Source: Bdellovibrio bacteriovorus (GTDB lineage Bacteria > Bdellovibrionota > Bdellovibrionia > Bdellovibrionales > Bdellovibrionaceae). Taken from it: DNA of 64,000 nucleotides. Below, piece after piece: positions 9,961 to 17,842 of the stretch. The notes under the pieces are model-generated. The model made no database searches, had not been told where the DNA came from, and was given only the letters and a program-made list of their open reading frames with translations. Every line of letters starts with the position of its first letter. Position 1 is the stretch's first letter. The position numbers and the translations under genes were made by a program. The stretch spans positions 1,302,001 through 1,366,000 of the forward strand of contig NZ_CP020946.1 of NCBI RefSeq assembly GCF_002208115.1, written 5' to 3'.

Positions 9961-11427
9961 ATGAAACTGCGAATTGCATTGATGATTATGATGGCGCCAT
10001 TTGTTTTGGGGATCAACACCCTGAGCGAAGGCTATCGTATTCCGGTGGGCGGTTCCACACGTGTGTACGTCCCTTACGTAAGCTCTCAAGGGTCCTGCTA
10101 TATTGTGACCAACAATCACGCCAGCAGTGATCTGTTCGTGCCTACCAAAACTTCGACCGAATGGACTGCGTTTATCGGTGCATCGAAGCCGGCATTCATT
10201 GTGGCGACTCAGTGCTATCCGAAATCCTGTAAAGAGATCAAAGATCTGATGGGAAGCCCGACCGATGGCACCTATACGATTGATTCGGATGGGACCGGAG
10301 CGAATGCGCAGTATTCCGCGTATTGTGACATGACGACCGACGGCGGCGGCTGGACACGCATCTTCCGTCACAACACGGCGGGCGGCTATTTTGCGAGCAC
10401 GGCCGATGCGCAGTCTAAAAACACCGGTGCTCCGACGGGGAATCTGTATTCGCAACTGACCAAAATTCCAGACTTTGCAACTAACGGCAAGTATCGCTTC
10501 CGTCAGACGTGGCCCGGGTATTCCAATAAAAATATCTGGCTTCAGAGCACAAACCCGCTTAGTGACGTGGTTGTGAGCGGGTGGACGCCCATCATGGCAA
10601 CAGCGATCACCGATAAATGGGGCGGTCTGGAACTGGGGAACGGAACCCACGGCCCTATCAACAACAATCAGGCTTTGCTGGATGGTTCAGTGCAGATTTC
10701 CGACTGGTGGTATGCGATCGGATCGACGGTGGCTTATGGAACACCTGCGGGAATTCCCGCCGCCAGTTCCATGATCGGAACCGGGGCCGGCGTGGCGGAG
10801 GTGAATCTGTGGATCAAAGAGGACGACACATACACCACCTACAACTCCTGTAAAGCGATCCTGGATGCGGGAGCGTCCATTGGCTCGGGACTTTATACGA
10901 TCAATCCCGGTGGTGGCGGCGCGATTCCGGTTTACTGTGACATGACCACCGATGGTGGCGGCTGGACTCGAATTCTGAACCACAATTATTCCGACGGAGT
11001 GTTTGCCAACGTCGCAGAGACGTTAAGCTACAACTCGGGGGCGCCGCTTGCGGGCCGCTACTCGATCATGGGCCGAGTGGCTGGATTCTATCGCTCTGGC
11101 AAGCTGGAGTTGAAAATCAACTGGCCGGGCTCGGGCAGTGCCATCCGCAACTGGTGGACTCAGACCAGCAACTTCACTTCACAACCGGTGGCCGGATATG
11201 TGGCGGTGGCGATTGAATCCACCTCGAACTATTGGGGTGGTCTTGAATACAATGGTGCCAGCAACACAGCTTTGGCCGACGGTTCGGCCAATCACTCGAA
11301 CTGGTTTTATGCGGTGGGGATGATGGCTCCGGCGGGGTATGGGACTCCAGTGGGGATTCCGGCTTGTGATACGGTTACGGGGGCGGGGACGATTGGTGTT
11401 CCGCGTGTGGAACTCTGGGTGAAATAA
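9961..11427 (+). CDS. Secreted fibrinogen-like YCDxxxxGGGW protein, second copy
   Basis: Paralogue of the preceding gene, 488 residues, signal peptide about 1-18. It has two GGGW cores (YCDMTTDGGGW near 121 and again near 325), each followed by a 100-130-residue region ending in EVNLWIKEDD or VELWVK. Tandem position, shared N-terminal motif (VPTKTSTEWTAF) and repeated internal segments suggest duplication of an ancestral two-unit gene. It starts 18 bases after the previous stop and ends just before a strong terminator, so fibre A and the two GGGW genes look like one transcription unit. It probably acts outside the cell or on the surface. The ligand is unknown. Confidence 0.82.
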   Translation: MKLRIALMIMMAPFVLGINTLSEGYRIPVGGSTRVYVPYVSSQGSCYIVTNNHASSDLFVPTKTSTEWTAFIGASKPAFIVATQCYPKSCKEIKDLMGSPTDGTYTIDSDGTGANAQYSAYCDMTTDGGGWTRIFRHNTAGGYFASTADAQSKNTGAPTGNLYSQLTKIPDFATNGKYRFRQTWPGYSNKNIWLQSTNPLSDVVVSGWTPIMATAITDKWGGLELGNGTHGPINNNQALLDGSVQISDWWYAIGSTVAYGTPAGIPAASSMIGTGAGVAEVNLWIKEDDTYTTYNSCKAILDAGASIGSGLYTINPGGGGAIPVYCDMTTDGGGWTRILNHNYSDGVFANVAETLSYNSGAPLAGRYSIMGRVAGFYRSGKLELKINWPGSGSAIRNWWTQTSNFTSQPVAGYVAVAIESTSNYWGGLEYNGASNTALADGSANHSNWFYAVGMMAPAGYGTPVGIPACDTVTGAGTIGVPRVELWVK

Positions 11428-11452
11428 TTCAACAACATTTTCAGGAATAAAA

Positions 11453-11476
11453 AAAGGGAACCCGGAGGTTCCCTTT
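11453..11476. terminator. Bidirectional terminator between convergent units
   Basis: Perfect ten-base arms AAAGGGAACC and GGTTCCCTTT with loop CGGA. A-rich sequence on the left provides the T-run for the minus-strand gene. It serves both the fibre cassette and the small gene opposite. Confidence 0.82.
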
Positions 11477-11501
11477 ATCACATCTTTGCTTTCGCGAAAG
11501 A

Positions 11502-11723
11502 CTAGTGACCAGCAGGAGCTGTAGTAGCAGGAGCAGCTGGAGCTGCAGCCGCTGCAGGAGCAGCTTCTTTAGCGTGTTTTTTCTTAGCAGCTTTTTTCTC
11601 AGCTTTAACTTCAGCAGCAGGAGCAGCTGGAGCAGTAGTTGTAGTAGCAGCTGGAGCAGTTTCGTTAGCGTGAGCAACAACACCTGCGAAAGCGATAGTC
11701 ATCAAGATAGAAGCGAATTTCAT
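11502..11723 (-). CDS. Small exported Ala/Lys-rich protein, Asr-like (acid-shock type)
   Basis: A 73-residue precursor with a clear signal peptide (about 1-19, ending AHA). The mature part is almost only Ala, Pro, Thr, Lys and His, with EKKAAKKKHAKEAA in its centre. The composition and the AAKKKHAK motif resemble the periplasmic acid-shock protein Asr of enterobacteria, which helps cells survive acid; this is similarity by eye in low-complexity sequence. A very strong ribosome-binding site (TAGGAGGT) precedes the ATG, suggesting high expression. It lies directly downstream of a two-component system. In E. coli, RstAB and PhoBR have been linked to asr control, which makes the neighbourhood notable. 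Confidence 0.7.
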   Translation of the reverse strand: MKFASILMTIAFAGVVAHANETAPAATTTTAPAAPAAEVKAEKKAAKKKHAKEAAPAAAAAPAAPATTAPAGH

Positions 11724-11742
11724 AGTAACCTCCTAATGGTTC

Positions 11743-11781
11743 TTTGTTAGCTTCAATTGCGAACTAGGAAAGGCTAACAAA
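11743..11781 (-). promoter_or_regulatory. Inverted repeat in the leader of the Asr-like gene
   Basis: TTTGTTAGC and GCTAACAAA are perfect nine-base arms 21 bases apart, between the kinase stop codon and the small gene. It could be an operator, a 5' leader hairpin, or a terminator remnant without a T-run. Confidence 0.45.
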
Positions 11782-11795
11782 CGGGGTTAAATCGA

Positions 11796-13253
11796 TTAAA
11801 TGTTTTTAATTTCAAAGCCGAACTTCGCACCGGTCCCTGAATGATTCTGAGCACTTAGCTTGGCATTATGAAGGATGGCGATTTTTTGCGCGATGGCTAA
11901 ACCTAGACCAAAGCCTTTAACACGAGTCTCCATATTGGAGCCGCGCGAGAAGCGCTCAAAGATGAACGGCAGCTGTTCTTCCGGGATGCCAGGGCCATTG
12001 TCTTCCACCAGCAGTTCCGTTGTTTCACGGCCGTGATTAACCGTGACAGAGACCACTTCCTGATTCGGTGAATACTTGATGGCATTTTCCACGATGTTCA
12101 CAATGAGATTCGTCAGCAGATCATTGTCGCCACGAATGTGTTTGTGCTCTTCTCCGGTTTCATTGTTAATTGTGACTTTCAGTTTGATGTCTTTGGACTT
12201 GGCCAGTTTCTCACAACGAGTCAGCGCTTCGAAAACCAGTTCATCAAAGTCCAGGTCTTCCAGATTCAGGGCGCCAATACCCGCGTCCACACGGGCTAGC
12301 AGCAGCATCTCCTGCACGATGCTGGAAAGATTGTCCACTTCCTGCAATGCACTTTTAATGAATTGATCCACATCACGCTTTTCCGTTTTTTGCAGCAGTT
12401 CCATTTCACCACGCATGATCGTCAGCGGGGTCAGCAACTGGTGTGAAGCATCCGCGACGAAACGCTCCTGTGACTGAAAGGCCTGCTGGATACGGTCCAG
12501 CATTTCATTGAGCGTCAAGGACAGTTGTTTGATTTCGTCGTTGGCATTGGGGACGGGGACTCTTTTGGAAAGCTCGGTGACTTTGATTTCCTTGGCAATG
12601 TTAATGATGTTGTTCACCGGGTTCAGCGCGCGGGCCGACAGGAACATTCCGCCCAGGGTGGCCACGAAAAGCACAAACGGAATACCCAATTGCAGCAGCG
12701 TCAGACGTTTTTGAATCTGGGTTTCCATCAGGGTCATCGGCACCGCAATTTGCAGCATCAACTGGGGTTTGGCGGCGTTATCCAGCGGGAAGGAAATCAG
12801 CCGGTAGGAATCGGCCTCGGCCGAAGGGATGTTGCGGATGTGTTCAATGGTTCGATAGGTGGCTTCTTCACCTTTCCAGATGCGTTCAAAATCCTTCTTG
12901 TAGGGCGGATTGAATTCACCGAAATTCCCGACTCGCGCCAGTACGGCCCCGGAGCTGTGGCGCACCTGAATCAACGCGGTTCCCAGAGGGAAGGGAAGGA
13001 TTTTACCGTGATCCAGTCTTAAAGGCGGAAAGCTTAAATCGCCCTTGATGCCGATTTCGATCCCGTCAGAAACGTCGACGCAATAGTTGAAAAGCGCATC
13101 ATCGAAATCCTGTTGAAGAGTGTCGATCATCATCTGGAACAGGAACATGTTAAAAAAGACCGTGGTCGCGCCGAAGATCAGCACGAAGATCAGTGACAGG
13201 CGCAGACGGATGCTGAAGCTTTGAAAGAAGTTATAGATTTTCTTTAAGAACAT
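11796..13253 (-). CDS. Membrane sensor histidine kinase
   Basis: Sensor kinase of 485 residues. First TM helix about 18-42, a periplasmic sensor domain of about 150 residues, second TM about 186-208, HAMP linker (ARALNPVNNI onwards), HisKA with phospho-acceptor His271 in SHQLLTPL, and a HATPase domain with N box (NIVENAIKYS), G1 (DNGPGIP) and G2 (GFGLGLAIA). All catalytic boxes are intact. Its start overlaps the 3' end of the response-regulator gene by 23 bases, so the pair is translationally coupled. The layout matches CusS/QseC-type kinases partnered with OmpR-family regulators; the signal is unknown. Confidence 0.94.
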   Translation of the reverse strand: MFLKKIYNFFQSFSIRLRLSLIFVLIFGATTVFFNMFLFQMMIDTLQQDFDDALFNYCVDVSDGIEIGIKGDLSFPPLRLDHGKILPFPLGTALIQVRHSSGAVLARVGNFGEFNPPYKKDFERIWKGEEATYRTIEHIRNIPSAEADSYRLISFPLDNAAKPQLMLQIAVPMTLMETQIQKRLTLLQLGIPFVLFVATLGGMFLSARALNPVNNIINIAKEIKVTELSKRVPVPNANDEIKQLSLTLNEMLDRIQQAFQSQERFVADASHQLLTPLTIMRGEMELLQKTEKRDVDQFIKSALQEVDNLSSIVQEMLLLARVDAGIGALNLEDLDFDELVFEALTRCEKLAKSKDIKLKVTINNETGEEHKHIRGDNDLLTNLIVNIVENAIKYSPNQEVVSVTVNHGRETTELLVEDNGPGIPEEQLPFIFERFSRGSNMETRVKGFGLGLAIAQKIAILHNAKLSAQNHSGTGAKFGFEIKNI

Positions 13254-13914
13254 ACCCTGTGCCCACCACCGTATGAATCAGACGTTTCGGGAACGGGACA
13301 TCGATTTTTTTGCGCAACAGATTGATATAGACGTCAATCACGTTGCTTTCAGAATCAAAGTGAATGTCCCAGACGTGTTCAGCGATAGAGACCCGCCCCA
13401 AAGGACGCTCTGGATTTCGCATAAAGTATTCCAGCAGGGCAAATTCTTTGGAGGTCAAAGAGATCTCCTGGGAATTTCTGCGGGCTTTGCGCTGGATCAG
13501 ATCCAGTTCCAGATCCGCATACTTCAGAACATTGGTGGTGGTGCCGTTGATAGGGGCTTTACGGCGAAGCAGGGCGCGCACGCGGGCGTGAAGTTCGTCA
13601 AAAGAATAAGGTTTGGTCAGATAGTCATCCGCACCGGCATCCAGTCCGTGAACCTTGTCCTTCGTGGTGGACAGTGCCGTCAGCATCAGGATGGGGCCTT
13701 CATAGCCGTCACGGCGGATGTGGCGGGCGGTGTCGATACCACTTTGATCCGGCAGCATCACGTCCAGAATCACCAGATCATAATCGCCTTGAGCCATGTA
13801 AGATTCCGCGGCAGAGCCGCTTTCAGCCAGGTCCACGGCATAGCCGACCTCATTGAGGCCCTTTTTCAAAAAGTTCGCCATTTTTATCTGATCTTCAACG
13901 ACTAGAATCCGCAT
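13231..13914 (-). CDS. OmpR/CusR-type response regulator
   Basis: DNA-binding response regulator of 227 residues. The receiver domain starts MRILVVEDQIKMANF, with phospho-acceptor Asp51 (VILDVMLP) and the conserved Lys in YLTKPYSFDEL. A C-terminal winged helix follows (SLTSKEFALLEYF to GTGYVLKE). The N-terminus looks most like CusR/CopR-like regulators, but that does not prove a metal response. It overlaps the upstream sulfatase-fold gene by 20 bases and the downstream kinase by 23, so the three genes form a tight operon. Confidence 0.95.
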   Translation of the reverse strand: MRILVVEDQIKMANFLKKGLNEVGYAVDLAESGSAAESYMAQGDYDLVILDVMLPDQSGIDTARHIRRDGYEGPILMLTALSTTKDKVHGLDAGADDYLTKPYSFDELHARVRALLRRKAPINGTTTNVLKYADLELDLIQRKARRNSQEISLTSKEFALLEYFMRNPERPLGRVSIAEHVWDIHFDSESNVIDVYINLLRKKIDVPFPKRLIHTVVGTGYVLKENL

Positions 13915-16012
13915 GATCCACGGGCCCTTTCTGATCTTGCTTTTCTTTCATGAAATAATAATCCAGGACACTCATCAGGGATTTGTATTTCACGGCGAGT
14001 TGTTTTTTATGATCGGTGTTTTCCCCACGGACCAGGCGCTCATAGCGGCCTTCCCAGTCCAAAGGAATGTCGTTTTCTGGTTTGCTGGCTGTCAAAACCC
14101 CGCCGGTGCGATCGGCAATCAGGTTGAATGCATTCACCGCAAAGTCACCGTTTTTATCAAACAGGTCGCGACCCAAAGCTGAATACGGAACTTCCGACAG
14201 AGCCAGATTGTAAAGCGTCGGGGCAATGTCAGCCTGCGAGCCAAAAGTTTCCGGATCCAGTTTCTTGCGAATGGGCTGTGGCAAATAAAGATAGAACGGC
14301 ACCGAGCCTTTTTGCAAAAGCTCCTGTTCAGTGAAATTCACAATCCAGAACGTATGATCGCCGGTGATGGCGACAATGACCTTGTCTTTTAAAGGCGAGT
14401 TCTTAAGCTTCGTCATGAACTTTGCCAACTGGTCAGAGGAATAACGATAAGTCTTAAAGCGTTTTTCCGCCAAGGTCGCATCGCCAATCAGACGGGACTT
14501 CAACTCATCCGGCGTTTTAAGATCCGGCAACTTGTAAGAGTTCGGAAGCTGATAAGGCGGGTGATTGGTTGTGGTCATGGTCAGCAGGAACTGTGGTTCC
14601 GTGCTTTCGTTCAAAGTCTTATAAACGTAGTCGAACAGCTCTTCATCATAAACGCCCCAGTCATGGCGCTCTTTAAGTCCGCCAAGAGCTTCGGCCATTT
14701 CGCTTTCACCTTCGACGGTGTCAAAGCCCTGCTTTATCGCAAACTTGTTCACTTCACGCCAGCCCGGATTGCCACCGTAAAGGAAGCGCGCTTTGTAGCC
14801 AGCACTCTTAAACACTCTTGCAGTGCTGGAACGGAACGGCACCTGCAGGTAATCACTTTCCGTCAAAAATTCGCCGATGGGTCTTTGTGGGGAGCCAATC
14901 ATCAGACAGCTCAGGCTGCCAATCGTGGCATTGGTGCTGGAAAGGAAATTCGTGAGGTAGGTGTCTTCGTTCAGGTGCTTTTGGAAATCACCCAGCAGAT
15001 TGAATTCCGGGTTGTTATAATTAAACCAGTAAGCCCCCATGGACTCCATCACCAGTAACAATACATGCGGACGGTTCTTTTCAGCCCAGGCGTTTTTGGG
15101 TGTCTGACGCTTCATCAGATCCAGGGGGTCGGCCGGAACCTGATCCACAGGGATCTGATAGAAATCGGCAAAGGCCTGACGGTAATTGCCGCCGTATCCA
15201 TAATGGCGCAGATTGCTGTCCCACTGGGAAATCTGCTGGGCTTTCAGTTCCACCGCGCGGCCAAAGGCGCGCACGCCATTGAAGCTGAGGTGATTCACAA
15301 AAATGCTCTTGGAAATCCCGGTGTCCATTTCACTTAATGGAAACAGGGCCAAAGAACCCCGGGCTCCGATGCCGTTCAAAACAAACAGTGCAAAGAAGAA
15401 AAGCACAAACACCGGGTAAGAGATTTTTTGCACTCGCCAAGGAAGCCATTCACGCCCTTGAGTGAAATTGATTTTTAGACCTTTCCACAAAAGATAAGTG
15501 AAAAGTCCCAGGCCCAGGAATATCCACACTGCCGGATAGTTGCGCCAGATGGTTTTGGTGATGGCGACGGTGTCGTCTTCGAAATATCCAAAGATCAAAA
15601 CGTTGATGCGGTCCTGATAGAAGCTGTAAAAACCAAAGTCCACCGCCGTGATAAACATCACGATGAACAACATCACGGTGTAGTACGGCACCAGGAAAGC
15701 GGTGAAGCGGGAATAGATGCGGGTCAAGCCCGCTTCAAAACCCTTCCAAAATGTGAAGAGGCTTAAGAACAGCAGAATCAGCAGGGGAACGGCATTCACG
15801 TAAAACAGCACCGTGCTGTCAAAGCGGAAGCCCAGAATGAAGGCCTGAATCACATGCGGGGTCAGTTGCGAAAGTTCGCGGGCATCGCCAAAAGTGGCCA
15901 TAAATGCCCAGCGCCAGATGGAACCGATAATCAGGAAAGCGACATTCACGATCAGAATGCGCTTGAGATATAGCCAGGATTGATTGAACCAAAGTGCCCG
16001 AGTGTTTTTCAT
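13895..16012 (-). CDS. LtaS/OpgB-type membrane sulfatase-fold enzyme
   Basis: Inner-membrane protein of about 705 residues: about five N-terminal TM helices (to roughly residue 230), then a large periplasmic domain of the alkaline phosphatase/sulfatase fold. Visible motifs are the metal-binding start HVLLLVMESMG, a Thr-containing active-site region (SSTNATIGSLSCLM) and the ITGDHTFW metal-binding His. Family members transfer phosphoglycerol (lipoteichoic acid synthase, OpgB) or phosphoethanolamine to envelope polymers; in this Gram-negative the acceptor is unknown. Start: ATG at 16012 gives a conventional N-terminus. An in-frame TTG at 16051 overlaps the upstream stop codon and remains possible; neither has a good ribosome-binding site. 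First of three overlapping genes with the response regulator and kinase. Confidence 0.85.
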   Translation of the reverse strand: MKNTRALWFNQSWLYLKRILIVNVAFLIIGSIWRWAFMATFGDARELSQLTPHVIQAFILGFRFDSTVLFYVNAVPLLILLFLSLFTFWKGFEAGLTRIYSRFTAFLVPYYTVMLFIVMFITAVDFGFYSFYQDRINVLIFGYFEDDTVAITKTIWRNYPAVWIFLGLGLFTYLLWKGLKINFTQGREWLPWRVQKISYPVFVLFFFALFVLNGIGARGSLALFPLSEMDTGISKSIFVNHLSFNGVRAFGRAVELKAQQISQWDSNLRHYGYGGNYRQAFADFYQIPVDQVPADPLDLMKRQTPKNAWAEKNRPHVLLLVMESMGAYWFNYNNPEFNLLGDFQKHLNEDTYLTNFLSSTNATIGSLSCLMIGSPQRPIGEFLTESDYLQVPFRSSTARVFKSAGYKARFLYGGNPGWREVNKFAIKQGFDTVEGESEMAEALGGLKERHDWGVYDEELFDYVYKTLNESTEPQFLLTMTTTNHPPYQLPNSYKLPDLKTPDELKSRLIGDATLAEKRFKTYRYSSDQLAKFMTKLKNSPLKDKVIVAITGDHTFWIVNFTEQELLQKGSVPFYLYLPQPIRKKLDPETFGSQADIAPTLYNLALSEVPYSALGRDLFDKNGDFAVNAFNLIADRTGGVLTASKPENDIPLDWEGRYERLVRGENTDHKKQLAVKYKSLMSVLDYYFMKEKQDQKGPVDHADSSR

Positions 16013-16015
16013 TGA

Positions 16016-16036
16016 GGAAGTGAAAATCTCACTTCC
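16016..16036 (-). promoter_or_regulatory. Inverted repeat just upstream of the chosen start
   Basis: GGAAGTGA and TCACTTCC are perfect eight-base arms with a five-base loop, ending three bases before the ATG at 16012. In mRNA the hairpin could sequester the start region, or the DNA could be an operator. Confidence 0.35.
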
Positions 16037-16047
16037 CGGGCTTAGGA

Positions 16048-16458
16048 TCAATCTGGAATTTTACCGAAATCCCATTTCTTGTTTGGGTCGTCAGGCACAA
16101 TCACTGTGGATTTCGGGGCGGCGGAAGCCTCCACGGATTTGATGCGTTTTTCACCATCGGCCGAGACCTGCACCGGAGGGCCCCCCGGCTTGCGGGACTT
16201 CTCAAGGATCTTCAGCAGTGCGCCATATTGCGGCAGGGAGCGGGGCAGGGTGTAGGCACCCTTGGCTTTTTCGCCCTCAAAGAAGACCTCCACTTCATCG
16301 GAAATCTCGCGAACAACGCGGACTTTGGCGGAAAAACTCTCTGTTTTCTCCTCTTCCGCTTCCTGCTCATAGATGGAAGTGTTCATTTTCTTGGCTTTAG
16401 GTGGGTTCTGGGCCTGTGCATTACCGGCCAGAGCCAGCATCATGATGAAACTCAGCAT
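16048..16458 (-). CDS. Small periplasmic protein, function unknown
   Basis: A 136-residue precursor with a signal peptide (about 1-16, ending AQAQ), then a charged segment (YEQEAEEEKTESFSAK) and a core (residues 45-90) that reads as a small beta-rich domain. It ends in a Lys/Pro-rich tail. I recognise no family. The start is supported by an AAGGGG element before the ATG. It is immediately upstream of the sulfatase-fold gene and probably in the same operon, so a role in envelope modification or signalling with that enzyme is possible. Confidence 0.7.
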   Translation of the reverse strand: MLSFIMMLALAGNAQAQNPPKAKKMNTSIYEQEAEEEKTESFSAKVRVVREISDEVEVFFEGEKAKGAYTLPRSLPQYGALLKILEKSRKPGGPPVQVSADGEKRIKSVEASAAPKSTVIVPDDPNKKWDFGKIPD

Positions 16459-16491
16459 CGTATTTCCCCTTTCTCAATATAATGCACCTCC

Positions 16492-16520
16492 TTTTGTTGC
16501 CGCGCAATAGGCCTTATGCT
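16492..16520 (+). promoter_or_regulatory. Candidate sigma-70-type promoter of tatA
   Basis: TTTTGT, 17 bases, then TATGCT, placed about 30 bases before the tatA ATG. The -10 box is good and the -35 box weak. Confidence 0.35.
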
Positions 16521-16550
16521 AGGGTTTCGGTGTTCTAACGAGGAGACCTT

Positions 16551-16793
16551 ATGAATTTGGGTTGGACAGAAATCCTGCTTATCGGTGGTATCGCTTTGCT
16601 TCTTTTTGGACCAAGCAAGCTTCCCAATTTGGGACGTTCTTTGGGTGAATCCATCCGTGGTTTCAAGAAGGGCTTGAATGAAGATCCTTCTTCCGACGAA
16701 AAGGAAGCGAAACAGCAGATCACTCAGAATCCGCAAAGACCGGTGAATGAGCAGCATCAGACTGAAGAGAAAAAAGAAACTCACAACTCATGA
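16551..16793 (+). CDS. tatA: Twin-arginine translocase subunit TatA/E
   Basis: An 80-residue Tat pore subunit. It has a short N-terminal TM helix (TEILLIGGIALLLFG), the hinge motif FGPSKLPNLGRSLG, an amphipathic helix (ESIRGFKKGL) and a charged tail, as in TatA/TatE. It polymerises in the inner membrane to let folded proteins with RR signal peptides across. GAGGAG precedes the ATG. No tatB or tatC lies nearby, which is common outside enterobacteria. The stop codon overlaps the selD start (ATGA). Likely Tat substrates in this window are the flavoprotein at 44563 and the DUF1501-like protein at 55695. Confidence 0.94.
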   Translation: MNLGWTEILLIGGIALLLFGPSKLPNLGRSLGESIRGFKKGLNEDPSSDEKEAKQQITQNPQRPVNEQHQTEEKKETHNS

Positions 16794-17842
16794 CTTCCCC
16801 AAAAATTTCCCTGACCCAGACGGTGCAAAAAGGGGGCTGTGCTGCGAAAGTGGCGGCTTCCGAATTGCGTGAGATCCTGAAGCAGGTGAAATTTCCGGCG
16901 GCTCATCCGGCCTTGATGGTGGATGGCGGCCTGTTTGACGATGCGGCGATTTATCGTATTAACGATGAAATCGCCCTGGTGCAAACCCTTGATTTTTTCA
17001 CTCCCATTGTCGACACCCCCAAACTGTTCGGAGAAATCGCCGCAGCCAATGCGCTGAGCGACGTTTATGCCATGGGTGGAAAACCCAAAACCGCGATGGG
17101 TATTTTGGCGTTTCCTCTGGCGACTTTGCCTAAGGAAGTGATCGTCGATGTCATGCAAGGGGCCAGTGACAAGATCGCGGAAGCTGACGCCAACTTCGTG
17201 GGCGGACATTCCATTGATGATGACACTTTGAAGTTCGGCCTTTCCGTGACAGGATTTGTGAACCCGCAACAGGTCTGGACCAATGCGGGTGCGAAAGTCG
17301 GGGATCATCTGATTCTGACCAAACCTTTGGGTACGGGCACGTTGACGGCAGGATTGAAGCGTCAGGAAGTGCAGGAGGCGGACATCATGGAGGCTTTGCA
17401 GAGCATGGCCACCGTGAACAATGCCGTGGATTACATGACTCCGGTTTTGAAGTCCGAAGTGCATGCGGCGACTGATATCACCGGCTTTGGTTTGTCCGGT
17501 CACGGAATGCAACTGGCCAACGCAAGTCAGGTCAGTCTGCGGATTTCATTCAGTCAAATCCCGCGTTTTGCCAAGGCATTGTCGTTCCTGGAAAAAGGTT
17601 TCCTGACCAAGGCGCACCGTTCGAATGCCGAATACACGAAAGAATCCATTTCTGTGACCGGTCTTGAGTCGTTGCAGCAGCACTTGCTGCATGATCCGCA
17701 GACCAGTGGTGGGCTGCTGTTGTCGGTGTCCCGCGAGGTCAGTGCCGACATGGTTCAAGCCTTGCGCGCAAAATTCAAATCTGCTGAAATCATTGGAGAG
17801 GTTTTGCCTCGCCAGGATAAAGCGGTGATCTTTGAGCCTTAA
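16790..17842 (+). CDS. selD: Selenide, water dikinase (selenophosphate synthetase)
   Basis: Makes selenophosphate from selenide and ATP. 350 residues, normal length. The catalytic N-terminal motif is QKGGCAAK with Cys17 and Lys20, the same positions as in E. coli SelD, so this is the Cys rather than the selenocysteine form. An AIRS-type ATP-binding core follows (DDAAIYRI, DFFTPIVD, GGHSIDDDTLKFGLSVTG, GTGTLTAG, DPQTSGGLLLSV). It overlaps tatA by four bases and selU by eleven. With selU next to it and no selA or selB here, the likely product use is tRNA 2-selenouridine. Confidence 0.96.
   Translation: MTSPKISLTQTVQKGGCAAKVAASELREILKQVKFPAAHPALMVDGGLFDDAAIYRINDEIALVQTLDFFTPIVDTPKLFGEIAAANALSDVYAMGGKPKTAMGILAFPLATLPKEVIVDVMQGASDKIAEADANFVGGHSIDDDTLKFGLSVTGFVNPQQVWTNAGAKVGDHLILTKPLGTGTLTAGLKRQEVQEADIMEALQSMATVNNAVDYMTPVLKSEVHAATDITGFGLSGHGMQLANASQVSLRISFSQIPRFAKALSFLEKGFLTKAHRSNAEYTKESISVTGLESLQQHLLHDPQTSGGLLLSVSREVSADMVQALRAKFKSAEIIGEVLPRQDKAVIFEP

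Noticed and set aside
9214-10650. A 478-codon open frame antisense to the GGGW genes.
   Set aside because: It is rich in unlikely residues, lacks a ribosome-binding site, and lies opposite two well-supported genes; it arises from their codon bias.
11502-11723. Histone H1-like DNA-binding protein from its Ala/Lys/Pro composition.
   Set aside because: A clear signal peptide indicates export, so an Asr-like role fits better.
16790-17842. SelD as a selenoprotein.
   Set aside because: Position 17 is an ordinary Cys codon (TGT), with no in-frame TGA.
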